Origin: Helicobacter typhlonius
GTDB lineage: Bacteria; Campylobacterota; Campylobacteria; Campylobacterales; Helicobacteraceae
Direction of reading: 5' to 3'
Assembly (NCBI RefSeq): GCF_001460635.1
Contig: NZ_LN907858.1
Location: 1,116,001 to 1,180,000 of the forward strand
Length of the DNA stretch: 64,000 nt
Within the stretch, counting starts at the first letter, position 1. Each line of letters begins with the position of its first letter. Position numbers and translations under genes: made by a program. The notes under the pieces were generated by a model. That model was not told the origin of the DNA. It saw nothing but the letters and a program-made list of their open reading frames with translations, and ran no database searches. This document shows positions 18,660-27,306 of the stretch, piece by piece.

Positions 18660-19664
18660 GTGCTAAGGCGAGATGTTTTTCAGGGTATTTTTTATATATG
18701 TGCGTGTATGATGTGCGCGTGTGTAGCCCTGCTTAATGCCTCTGAAGATTCAGTAGATGCAGTGATGGAGGGCTATGAAAGTCCGCAAAAGCTTTTTGCA
18801 GACATCAAGTCTCCAAATGCAGATTCTAAAACAGAATCTAGCACACAAAAAAATGCAAGTAACACAAACGCGGGAGAGTCAAAGATTGACCCTAGAGATA
18901 TGAAGTTACCCTCTCAACCCCAATGGATTTATTCTACTGCAATTATTGAAACTTCTTTTTTTGATGGCTCATTTAGAAAGGGGCTTGGGACACTCTTACG
19001 CAATGGATTATATATTACTTCTGCTGATGTGATATATAATGGTAGGATTGTGCCTAAAAAGATTTATGCGAAAATGCAAGATGATTTAAACGCAAATATG
19101 ATGTGTGTGGCGAGTTTAAGCATTAAAGCACTTGATTTAGATTCAGGACTTGCGCTACTTAAGGTTACCGACTATGTGGATAGCTCCTGTCAAATGCGCG
19201 AACAAAAAAGCTATTACCAAGATAGAATCTATAAGCGATTTGGCATTGATGTGTTTGCCTCAAATGCCATTGTGGCTAAACATACAGAGGCTTTTTACCC
19301 ATATCTTAATAATGCGTATTTGTTTGTCGCTCAAAGCTTAAAGCTTGAAAAATTTGCTACCTATTATGACTATATGCAAAAAAAAGAAAATGTGTATGGT
19401 TTTGAAATGGAGCGGGATTCTTATGAGGAATTCACTTATGGAAGGGCATTTTACGATAAAAAGAATGTGTTTTTGGGGATAATGAGCAGGGTAGGCAATG
19501 GACATTTACCTGTCTTTATTAATCGCAATGTGATTCAAGATTTCCTCTGTGAAGTGCAAGAGCAGGGTATCATAAACGATAGCGATACAGCCAAATCCTG
19601 CGCAAAGCTGGGCGCAAAAAGAGTGCGCTTTTTCGCAAGTGAAAATGCTATGAGTTTTTATTAA
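18660..19664 (+). CDS. Secreted trypsin-fold protein lacking catalytic residues
   Basis: 334 residues from a TTG/GTG-type start near 18660, with a hydrophobic signal region (FYICACMMCACVALL) and a polar low-complexity linker to about residue 75. The body resembles an HtrA/trypsin beta-barrel. GLGTLLRNGLYITSADVIYNG sits where a protease has GSG...LTxxHV, DLDSGLALLKV where it has DLALLKV, and TYGRAFYDKKNVFLGIMS where it has GNSGGPLxxxxGxVxGI. Thus His, Asp and Ser all appear replaced. Probably a periplasmic or surface binding protein. It is divergent from the cyclophilin gene. Fold assignment is my reading of motifs only. Confidence 0.7.
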   Translation: MLRRDVFQGIFYICACMMCACVALLNASEDSVDAVMEGYESPQKLFADIKSPNADSKTESSTQKNASNTNAGESKIDPRDMKLPSQPQWIYSTAIIETSFFDGSFRKGLGTLLRNGLYITSADVIYNGRIVPKKIYAKMQDDLNANMMCVASLSIKALDLDSGLALLKVTDYVDSSCQMREQKSYYQDRIYKRFGIDVFASNAIVAKHTEAFYPYLNNAYLFVAQSLKLEKFATYYDYMQKKENVYGFEMERDSYEEFTYGRAFYDKKNVFLGIMSRVGNGHLPVFINRNVIQDFLCEVQEQGIINDSDTAKSCAKLGAKRVRFFASENAMSFY

Positions 19665-19758
19665 TATGTAATTTGCATTACTTTAGGTGTTATGGCGGAT
19701 ATACTTAAGGCTAGGTGATTAAATTCTACTATTTCAAACATTGTGTTATGGCAAGATT

Positions 19759-20568
19759 CTATTTTTTAAATCTTTGCTTAATATCATTAAGTGTGAGCGC
19801 ATTTTTACCCATTAGTGTGCTTGGGCGCACGAGACTGCTTTCATAGTTATACACTTTAAACCCCGCGTTTATAGCGTTTTTCACAATAGCAGAGCTTTGG
19901 GAATAAGTTGTAATAATGCCTTGAGAATCAAGTAGTGTAAAAAGTGTGCGAAAATATGCCTCACTCCACAAAGCGGGATTTTTCTTCGGGCTAAAGGCGT
20001 CTTGATAGATGATATAAAAATAATCTTTTGGGAGCAGAGCCAACATAGCAAGGGCATCGCCCCTATATATATAAAAATTAAGCTTTAGCGTATGAAATGC
20101 CATACTTTTGACGCACACGCAAGAATTTGGCGTAGCAGCACAGAATCTTAGTAGTTCATTTATGGGCTTTTGATACGCACTCAAAAAAGGTGGATATGTA
20201 AAATCAAGCAAGTTGTCAAAAATATTATAATCCTGCTCTGGCGAGTAAATACTTATCTCGCCCTCATAGCCCATTGTGGCTAATGTTGCAAGGAGCGCGA
20301 AGCTATTGTATCCTAGCCCAAAGCATATATCTAGTGCGTAAATATGCTGTGGCAGCGCACTAGGAAAATCCTCTTTCTTTATTATGTTGGCAATGCTAGA
20401 TTCTAAAATAGCATTTGTGGTGTTTATAGAAGTCAAATGCGCCAAGGAGGGATAAATATGCTTATGCAAAGTCTCATTGAGTGCGCCATCTTTCAGGCTA
20501 TGATAACATTCATCAAAAAGTGCATTATACGCACTTAAACTCCCATCACTACTTTCGCGTAAAAGCAC
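19759..20568 (-). CDS. MnmD-like tRNA wobble-uridine methyltransferase
   Basis: SAM-dependent methyltransferase related to the N-terminal half of MnmC, which completes mnm5(s2)U34 in tRNA. 269 residues from a GTG at 20568 after AGGGTAAAGT. Visible blocks: SAYNALFDECYHSLKDGALNET, ALDICFGLGYNSFALLA (SAM-binding glycine loop), YQDAFSPKKNPALWSEAYF (the DxFSPxKNPxLW signature) and TYSQSSAIVKNAINAGFKVY. The FAD domain of full MnmC is absent. MnmE, which acts earlier in this pathway, is encoded at 48.7-50.1 kb. Confidence 0.85.
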   Translation of the reverse strand: MLLRESSDGSLSAYNALFDECYHSLKDGALNETLHKHIYPSLAHLTSINTTNAILESSIANIIKKEDFPSALPQHIYALDICFGLGYNSFALLATLATMGYEGEISIYSPEQDYNIFDNLLDFTYPPFLSAYQKPINELLRFCAATPNSCVCVKSMAFHTLKLNFYIYRGDALAMLALLPKDYFYIIYQDAFSPKKNPALWSEAYFRTLFTLLDSQGIITTYSQSSAIVKNAINAGFKVYNYESSLVRPSTLMGKNALTLNDIKQRFKK

Positions 20569-20630
20569 ACTTTACCCTAATATATTAGAATCTTATCACT
20601 TACTAAAACTTCCGCGCACAAAAACGATTG

Positions 20631-22682
20631 TTACTCACTATCTTTAATCACATATCCATTTTTTAGAATCCACCAACTTAGTGCAGTGGCTTGTTGCGCC
20701 CTCTTGTAGAGATTTTGCGCATTTTGTTTATCGTCCTCATAAGTCGCCACGCTGTGAAAATACTCTATCACATCATCTTTCGTGTAAATATATCTATCTG
20801 TGGCGACTGCAAAATAACCCTGCGCGGTATTTTTCTCACTCAATGCGATAATATTATTATTACTCACAAGTGGTGTGCCAAAGCTATGATATGTGTAATT
20901 ATGCGGTGCTATGAGCTCCAAAATACTTGGTGTAATATCAATATGTGAGCCGATATTTGTATTTTTGGTAATCTCAAGCACCGGCGAATAGATGATAAGC
21001 GGGATTGTATTGCTTACCTTATGCGAAGCTGTTTTTGGATATTCCCTATCGTAATGATCGCCTGTGATGATAAAAATAGAATCTGGCAACACACGTGATA
21101 TTTCCTGTATAAAATGTAAAATCTGCTTATCTTGATACCAAATATGCCCGAAAAGCCGCGCATCTTGCTTATTGTAATTCTGCTTTGCGAGAAATTGTCT
21201 AATCTCATCAAGTGGAACATCAAACTGCTCGAGTGGCACATCATAGGGCGGGTGATTTGAAGTTGTCAAAATCATATTAAAGCTAGGCATACCTCTATAT
21301 TTAAAAACCTCATCACGCACAAAAGTGTAAAGATAATGATCATACGCACCCCATAATCCCTCATAAGGCGCAGAGTAGTCATTAAGTTTTGCATTATTTA
21401 TAACATTAGTGTTATAAAACATATTATCAAAGCCCTGTGTCGCAGTGTATTGGTCAAGCTTTTGCCAAATACCGCTGCCACCATAGTAAAAATTTGTCCT
21501 ATAACCTAAATCTTTCATAATCACACCCGGTGCAGTCATAAAGGGCTGCAGAGTGCCTAAAATAGAATTTACCGGTATTTCTGTTTGAAATAATCCCGTG
21601 AGTTGCACATCGAGGCTTTTGATTGTCGAACCTGCATTTTGCAAAAATACACCAATTTTTACCCCGTGCTCATCATTAAGTAAAGACTTCAACCCAGAGG
21701 TGAGATGAATATCGTCAAATTCTTTATCAAAATGCCACTCACTCAATGATTCAGCCACTATATAGAATATATGGTCGATTTTCTTTTCACTCATATTTGT
21801 TACTTTTTTTGCCAATAATTCTTTTAAATCATAGGATTCTTTTTTGTCATCAAGCTCAAAATATTCTCGCACGACTTCAAGCGGACTTTGCGAGGTGTAG
21901 TCGCTAAAGTGAGAGTTTAAGATTCTCGCGTAGCCTCTATATACAAGGTAGAGATTGCGAAATGCACCGGGTGAGATTTTACGCAAAAATGAATCTTCCA
22001 CTGGCTTAATCACTTGGTCTAAACTAGCACCCTTGAAACTAAAGGCAGAGTTGATAGAAAACATCATCAAAAGTGCAAAAATGACAAATAAAAATATGGT
22101 GGCGATAGTAGATTCTTTGCGTGTGGAACGCGAGTGAATGGAGCTTAAGGGGTCATAGCCATACTCACGCGTAACCTTGCCAAAAATCCTCACATAAAAA
22201 TATATGAAAATCGCGGCGAACACAAGCCATAAAATCACTTTTGAAGTAATATTGTATTGTCCGCTTATGCCGGTATGAAAAATTGCCTTTCTATCATCAA
22301 AGATTAAGCCAAGCAAATTCACATTAAAAACATCATCAAAAATTTGATAAAAGACAACTTCGCTTATCCCCACAAAAAGCGTCAAAAGCACGACACAAAT
22401 CGCATAAAAAAGTAGCACAAACCACCGCGCCCTTGTCCAAAAAAATAAGATTCCAAGAAGAAAATACGCAATACTAAAAGCCGCGATACTCCTTGAATCA
22501 TAGCGCAGCCCATTAATAAAAGTATCGATATATTCGCCAAAGCCCACCCCCTCGCCTATAGCATTATGATACACGCCGATATAGAGGACAAAAAACAGCT
22601 TCATCACAAAAAACAGCACAAACAAAAATAAACTAAAAATGATTGACTTCACAAGCAGCTTTTCAAACCACTTTGCTTCCAT
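20631..22682 (-). CDS. LtaS-like membrane phosphotransferase/sulfatase-family protein
   Basis: 683 residues: about five N-terminal transmembrane helices (to about residue 215), then a large periplasmic alkaline-phosphatase-superfamily domain. Metal and nucleophile motifs include FYIVAESLSEWHF (acidic metal ligand), NAGSTIKSLDVQLTGLF (candidate Thr nucleophile), LTTSNHPPYD and FIITGDHYDREYP (Asp-His pair). LtaS relatives transfer phosphoglycerol or phosphoethanolamine to surface glycans. Helicobacter makes no lipoteichoic acid, so the acceptor is unknown. It follows a membrane protein and a sialidase-like protein on the same strand, 9 bases away. Confidence 0.85.
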   Translation of the reverse strand: MEAKWFEKLLVKSIIFSLFLFVLFFVMKLFFVLYIGVYHNAIGEGVGFGEYIDTFINGLRYDSRSIAAFSIAYFLLGILFFWTRARWFVLLFYAICVVLLTLFVGISEVVFYQIFDDVFNVNLLGLIFDDRKAIFHTGISGQYNITSKVILWLVFAAIFIYFYVRIFGKVTREYGYDPLSSIHSRSTRKESTIATIFLFVIFALLMMFSINSAFSFKGASLDQVIKPVEDSFLRKISPGAFRNLYLVYRGYARILNSHFSDYTSQSPLEVVREYFELDDKKESYDLKELLAKKVTNMSEKKIDHIFYIVAESLSEWHFDKEFDDIHLTSGLKSLLNDEHGVKIGVFLQNAGSTIKSLDVQLTGLFQTEIPVNSILGTLQPFMTAPGVIMKDLGYRTNFYYGGSGIWQKLDQYTATQGFDNMFYNTNVINNAKLNDYSAPYEGLWGAYDHYLYTFVRDEVFKYRGMPSFNMILTTSNHPPYDVPLEQFDVPLDEIRQFLAKQNYNKQDARLFGHIWYQDKQILHFIQEISRVLPDSIFIITGDHYDREYPKTASHKVSNTIPLIIYSPVLEITKNTNIGSHIDITPSILELIAPHNYTYHSFGTPLVSNNNIIALSEKNTAQGYFAVATDRYIYTKDDVIEYFHSVATYEDDKQNAQNLYKRAQQATALSWWILKNGYVIKDSE

Positions 22683-22691
22683 TAAACCCCC

Positions 22692-23315
22692 TTAAATTTT
22701 TCTAACCAATACCCCGCTCGCCCGACATAGAAGCGCCGCTATACAGCCCACGAACAAAAATGGGTCTAAGATATAATTTATAAGAGCAATATCCCCTAAA
22801 ATCCCCAAACTATAAGTAGCAAGCACAAATAGCATTATATAGCCCATAGACGCACACAAAAGGTAGCACACAAGTGTTAGCACAAGAAATAAAAAAAGGT
22901 GAATTTTAAACTCTAAATGGTAAATATCAATAAAACCATAGGTAAAGTCTGCATAAATTATTGCACCCATAAAAATCCATATATATTGAATGCTTGGCGG
23001 GAAGATTCTTTGCATAACATTATACAGGCTCAAAAGATACGAATCTTGGTGTATTGCAGAATCTTTAGAGATTAGAATCCGTAAAAAGACAAAGCGCACG
23101 AGCCACGCAGCGCACAAAGAGACAAGAATCATACTTGGCATATCAAAAAGTGCATAAGCATACGCACACAAGCTCCATTCAAAAATTGGCATATTAAAAA
23201 CGAAAAGCCATATTATTGAAATCGCAAAAATAAAGCTCATTTTGCACTTTTGGAACATTGCCACGATAGCACCTAGAGCGATGATATTTATCATTAATGC
23301 TGCTACTATACTCAC
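22692..23315 (-). CDS. Polytopic membrane protein paired with the sialidase-like protein
   Basis: Not recognised by family. About 207 residues, nearly all hydrophobic, with roughly six membrane helices and few charged loops. The start chosen is GTG 23315 because AGGAG lies six bases upstream and the GTGA overlaps the stop of the sialidase-like gene; an in-frame TTG at 23321 is the alternative. Tight coupling on both sides suggests it works with the propeller protein and the LtaS-like enzyme at the inner membrane. Confidence 0.75.
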   Translation of the reverse strand: MSIVAALMINIIALGAIVAMFQKCKMSFIFAISIIWLFVFNMPIFEWSLCAYAYALFDMPSMILVSLCAAWLVRFVFLRILISKDSAIHQDSYLLSLYNVMQRIFPPSIQYIWIFMGAIIYADFTYGFIDIYHLEFKIHLFLFLVLTLVCYLLCASMGYIMLFVLATYSLGILGDIALINYILDPFLFVGCIAALLCRASGVLVRKI

Positions 23316-24991
23316 GCACAACTCCTACACACAAAACTTGTATCGTGCAAAAAGCTCGTTTCAAATCCTGTGTGAGATTTTGAATCTATATTTAGCTCAT
23401 TTAATTCATCAGCACTACTCGTATTATCTGTGTGAATCTTGCCATCTTGCATCTCAAGTAAATACTCTTTTGCCCTGTAAAGCTCGCGTTGAATTTCATT
23501 CTGCATATTATCGATTCTATACAGATTCTCTTGTATTTTACGATTAACACGCATTTTGTGAATCTTATCCATATCCCACTGCTCGAGCGCACTTTGAAAT
23601 GAAAGAGTTTTAAGCACAGATTTTGGCAACAGCGCACTTCTTATGTGTTTGCGCCCATAGGTATAAGCAATATGCACAAACTCGTCATTGATAGCCACGC
23701 TAGGATAGGAGACTTCATTTTGAGGTAGAGTATCGAGCAAAAGCACGGGCACAAAGATAATTTTAGCATCTAACAGACTTTCTTTTTTAAGTTCATATAG
23801 CCACAGCTCTGCGCGATTATTACCCCCCTGCACATTTGGCTGATTATGAAGCAAAAACACCGAATCAAGTGCATTAAAAAGCACAGAGGAGGAATCATAA
23901 TTTTTGAGATTGCTCGGCTTTGCCTCCGCACACTTTACACCACATTCGCTCACAAAAAGTGTATTTTCATAGGCTTTGTGATTGCGATAAACACCAACGC
24001 TTGAATGTAAATCTAGCGGCACAAAGCTTGGCTGAAGCTGTGATTGAAGATAGGTAGGGCGCATAGAAGATTGAAGCGTGAGTGCTGAGCTAAAATCAAG
24101 CAAGAGTGGATATTTGCTTAATAGCTCGTGATAGATTGGCAGGATAAATCCCCCATCACTTTTAAGCATAGGTGGTGTGCGCACGAGATGAGAGAAATTC
24201 AAAAATGGGCTTAAATGTAGCTCTTTGATATAACGCAAATGGCGCAAGTTGTTATGTTGCGAGGCTTTTTGTGAGTGAAGATTCAAATCTATATGAGTTT
24301 TAGAATCTACATCGTGCAAGGCTTTGCTCTGTGAAATCTTAATGTGTGAATCTACGCCATTATAAGGAGTAGATTCTAATTGCAACCAATAGATTTTGCT
24401 TGTCGCCCAGCCACCCATACTCACGCCCACGACAAATAAATGCACCCTGCCCTGCGTATCTACAAAGCTTACGGGATTGCCTAGTTTTTTGATAAACTTT
24501 CCGCTTAGGTTCGAAAGCATAGGCGCGCTTAGCAGGAGCTGCGGCTCACTCCAATGCCCCACTGATTTAGAATCTAAGTGCCAACTCGCAGCAACAGAAT
24601 CTGTATTTTCAGTATGTGGGATTGAGAGGGATTGAGAATCTGCATTCTTACGAGATTCTATGCTTGAGTCATTTTTATCCATATAAAAAAAACTTTGGTA
24701 AATCCCTACATCTCGCGCACCCTCCCTACTCCCGGCAAAATACAAAAGCATAAAGTCTGCATCACTCACTTGCGAGACATTCACTATCGCACTCGCGTGT
24801 GCTTGAGGCTGTGCATTTAGCACATCAAAATAAGTAATAGAATCTGCTTCATTTAGTCTATCTTGCGGTATTATAAGATTATAGCGCGACAAATCAATAA
24901 ACCCACTAGGCGACTTATCGCTAAGAATGCTCCAAGTAGCACACAGGCATAAAAGCAGGGCAAAAACGATATGTTTTTTATATTGTCGCAC
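23312..24991 (-). CDS. Sialidase-like (predicted neuraminidase) beta-propeller, exported
   Basis: 559 residues with an N-terminal signal anchor (HIVFALLLCLCATW). Sequence blocks match the predicted-neuraminidase family: LLYFAGSREGARDVGIYQSF, LGNPVSFVDTQGRVHLFVVG, SMGGWATSKIYW, RTPPMLKSDGGFILPIYHE and SYPSVAINDEFVHIAYTYGR. Arginines that could bind a carboxylate are in GSREG and near HIRSA. No Asp-box repeats stand out. A polar D/S/N-rich insertion at about 105-145 has several AGAATCT words. The start is GTG 24991 with a weak ribosome site. True sialidase activity is unproven; it may process or bind a surface glycan. Confidence 0.75.
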   Translation of the reverse strand: MRQYKKHIVFALLLCLCATWSILSDKSPSGFIDLSRYNLIIPQDRLNEADSITYFDVLNAQPQAHASAIVNVSQVSDADFMLLYFAGSREGARDVGIYQSFFYMDKNDSSIESRKNADSQSLSIPHTENTDSVAASWHLDSKSVGHWSEPQLLLSAPMLSNLSGKFIKKLGNPVSFVDTQGRVHLFVVGVSMGGWATSKIYWLQLESTPYNGVDSHIKISQSKALHDVDSKTHIDLNLHSQKASQHNNLRHLRYIKELHLSPFLNFSHLVRTPPMLKSDGGFILPIYHELLSKYPLLLDFSSALTLQSSMRPTYLQSQLQPSFVPLDLHSSVGVYRNHKAYENTLFVSECGVKCAEAKPSNLKNYDSSSVLFNALDSVFLLHNQPNVQGGNNRAELWLYELKKESLLDAKIIFVPVLLLDTLPQNEVSYPSVAINDEFVHIAYTYGRKHIRSALLPKSVLKTLSFQSALEQWDMDKIHKMRVNRKIQENLYRIDNMQNEIQRELYRAKEYLLEMQDGKIHTDNTSSADELNELNIDSKSHTGFETSFLHDTSFVCRSCA

Positions 24992-25001
24992 TTAAAAATA
25001 C

Positions 25002-26189
25002 TTATAAAAGTGATTTTACAAAGTGTGAAATGCGCTCCACTCCCTCTTTGAGCTGCTCGAGAGAACACGCAAAAGATAAACGCGCAAATCCTTCCATACC
25101 AAAAGCCGAGCCCGGCACGAGTGCTACACCCTGCTCTTGCAATAAAGCCTTACAGAAATTCATAGAATCTTTGCCATATTTGGGCAATGCAGAAATATTG
25201 ATAAAGAGATAAAATGCACCTTGAGGCTTAAGTGCGCTAAGATTCTGTATATTATTAATAGAATCTACGACAAAATTCATACGCTCTTCAAATGCCTTGC
25301 GCATATCCTCTATATCAGCGTCTGCCTCGCCTTTGAGGGCTAGAATCGCCGCCTTTTGTGTGATAGAGTTAATATTAGAAGTGCATTGACTTTGGAGATT
25401 ATCCATAAGCTTGATAAGCTTTTTATCCTTACAAGCAAGATAGCCTATGCGCCACCCTGTCATCGCCACAGACTTACTTAAACCATTAATGGTAATCGTG
25501 CGCTTATTCATATCTTCGCTAATCGCAGCCGCAGAGGCAAACTCCACTCCATACACGAGCTTTTCATACATTTCATCACTCACCACCCACACATTTGTGC
25601 CTTTAAGCACCTCCGCCAATTCCTTTAGCTCATCTTTGGTATAGACCATACCACTAGGGTTTGAGGGTGTATTGAGCACAAACATTTTTGTTTTATCAGT
25701 TATAGCATTTTGGAGTTGTTTTGGTGTGATTTTAAAATCATTTTTTTGCGTTGTTTGCACAATGAGAGGCTTCCCACCACTAAAAGTTACAAGCTCGGGG
25801 TAAGTTACCCAATACGGAGAGGGGATAATCACCTCATCACCATTATCTACTAATGCCTGAAATACATTAAAAAGCGAGTGTTTTGCACCATTACTCACAA
25901 GTATTTCACTCGTTTCGTAGGATAGATTATTTTCACGCATTAGCTTTTCTTTAATCGCCTCACGCAACTCCGGAATCCCCGCCACGGCAGTGTATTTTGT
26001 GAATCCACTCTTTAATGCTCTAATCGCCTCATTTTTTATCACCTCTGGCGTATCAAAGTCTGGCTCACCTGCCGAAAAACTTAGCACATCTTTACCTGAT
26101 GCCTTTAGTTCACGTGCAAGTGTGCTAATAGCGATTGTCGTAGATTCTTGTAGAAGTTCTACTCGTCTTGCATAAATTGATTTTTCCAT
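25002..26189 (-). CDS. aspC: Class I/II aspartate aminotransferase
   Basis: PLP-dependent transfer of the amino group between aspartate and 2-oxoglutarate. The 395 residues show SFSAGEPDFDTPEVIKNEA, SNGAKHSLFNVFQALVDNGDEV, NTPSNPSGMVYT, VSDEMYEKLVY and the PLP lysine in INGLSKSVAMTGWRIGYLA, plus GSAFGMEGFARLSFA at the C-terminus. It belongs to the I-gamma type used by many bacteria. 15 bases after the coiled-coil membrane protein and 10 before the sialidase-like gene. Confidence 0.94.
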   Translation of the reverse strand: MEKSIYARRVELLQESTTIAISTLARELKASGKDVLSFSAGEPDFDTPEVIKNEAIRALKSGFTKYTAVAGIPELREAIKEKLMRENNLSYETSEILVSNGAKHSLFNVFQALVDNGDEVIIPSPYWVTYPELVTFSGGKPLIVQTTQKNDFKITPKQLQNAITDKTKMFVLNTPSNPSGMVYTKDELKELAEVLKGTNVWVVSDEMYEKLVYGVEFASAAAISEDMNKRTITINGLSKSVAMTGWRIGYLACKDKKLIKLMDNLQSQCTSNINSITQKAAILALKGEADADIEDMRKAFEERMNFVVDSINNIQNLSALKPQGAFYLFINISALPKYGKDSMNFCKALLQEQGVALVPGSAFGMEGFARLSFACSLEQLKEGVERISHFVKSLL

Positions 26190-26204
26190 TTTCTTCTCCT
26201 TAAG

Positions 26205-26735
26205 CTATTCTTTAATATCTGCAAGTTTAAGCGTAAATTCTATCTCACCCTTGCTTAAGCGCATTTCTTTTGCAATCGCATCAATGCTCCAACCATCACG
26301 AAACATACCAATAATACGTTTCTCATCAATATTTGTTGCGCTTGAGCCTGAAAAGTAGCCAAACTCTCGTATTTTCTCCTCAATGCTAACTATTTTTTCC
26401 TCTATATAGTCGCGCTCTTTATTGACCTGTGCCTCTAGAATCTCCACTTGACGATATACATTAACAAGCGCATTATTCACTACATCAATGCTTTCTGTTT
26501 TAATTTTATTATGCAAGGCGGTAGTGCTAAGCTGATTTTCAAGCTCACTATCCTTAATCCATTTGTGAATCTTAAAAATTTCGTTATTAATATCCTCCAT
26601 ACCCTTTTCAATGCGTCTAATCCTCTTACTCACATCAAAATTGCGTGTGTAGTTGAAAAATGCCGCCAAGCAGACGATACCAAGCGATATAAGCCCCACA
26701 ATCATACTGATACTACTCATTGAAATTCCAAACAT
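26205..26735 (-). CDS. Membrane-anchored coiled-coil protein with HTH-like tail
   Basis: 176 residues from the ATG at 26735 after GAGGAGTGAGGGA, just past the stop of the upstream gene. One transmembrane helix at about 6-27 (SISMIVGLISLGIVCLAAFF), a long charged coiled coil from about 35 to 130, and a C-terminal helix-turn-helix-like unit MFRDGWSIDAIAKEMRLSKG that resembles a sigma-4/HTH fold. A DNA-binding-like unit tethered to the membrane is unusual. It may instead be a protein-interaction helix bundle. Neighbours are an unknown cytoplasmic protein and aspC; I recall a similar set next to aspB in Campylobacter. Confidence 0.75.
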   Translation of the reverse strand: MFGISMSSISMIVGLISLGIVCLAAFFNYTRNFDVSKRIRRIEKGMEDINNEIFKIHKWIKDSELENQLSTTALHNKIKTESIDVVNNALVNVYRQVEILEAQVNKERDYIEEKIVSIEEKIREFGYFSGSSATNIDEKRIIGMFRDGWSIDAIAKEMRLSKGEIEFTLKLADIKE

Positions 26736-26739
26736 TCCC

Positions 26740-27306
26740 TCACTCCTCTGTTGTGTATATTTTTTTAGCATTGAGGATAGATAAACGCTCCATTTGTGCT
26801 ACAAAATTATCAAAATCCCCCGTATCATTGTAGTGCATACGTTCAAATTTTATGATTCTATTATGAATCGCACTACCAAAAATACCAATATATCGTTGCG
26901 GGAAGACAGGCAAAAATATACGCATATAATACTCTGCCCCCTCCTCAAATACATCTTGAGGCATACACAGCACACTATGCCCCACAAAATCCGCTACACC
27001 CCCAAAATCCAGCGGTAAATACTGCGTTGTTTTATTACGCAACATCTGCTCGATATTTTCAACCTTTTGATATAGCTCTACAAGTAGCTCGAGCAGCACT
27101 TCATCAGTATCTTGTGTGCGATTTTTTGATTTATTTTTATTAAGCCATTGCATTATAGAACCATAGCGATACTGCGAAAGTGCGACAAACTCTCTATCAC
27201 AAGCCATTTTGTTGCTTTCATCTATTTTTGAAAACGCCACTTCAAGCTCACAGGGCACGATACGTGTGTAAATCCCGCATTGCTCCAAAATGCCCTTAAT
27301 ATCCAT
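26740..27306 (-). CDS. Unrecognised cytoplasmic protein between ubiA-type and coiled-coil genes
   Basis: 188 residues from the ATG at 27306, which has AGGGG six bases upstream and overlaps the end of the prenyltransferase gene by 11 bases. No signal or membrane segment. The sequence has a helical part at about 50-90 (LLVELYQKVENIEQMLR) and a beta-rich C-terminal half (LPLDFGGVADFVGHSVLC and YYMRIFLPVFPQRYIGIFG). The C-terminal half faintly resembles a PilZ-like barrel, but the RxxxR motif is not evident. No function assigned. Confidence 0.7.
   Translation of the reverse strand: MDIKGILEQCGIYTRIVPCELEVAFSKIDESNKMACDREFVALSQYRYGSIMQWLNKNKSKNRTQDTDEVLLELLVELYQKVENIEQMLRNKTTQYLPLDFGGVADFVGHSVLCMPQDVFEEGAEYYMRIFLPVFPQRYIGIFGSAIHNRIIKFERMHYNDTGDFDNFVAQMERLSILNAKKIYTTEE

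Noticed and set aside
23312-24991. Calling the propeller protein an active sialidase (nanH)
   Set aside because: No clear Asp-box repeats and no full catalytic set could be confirmed by eye; kept as sialidase-like only.
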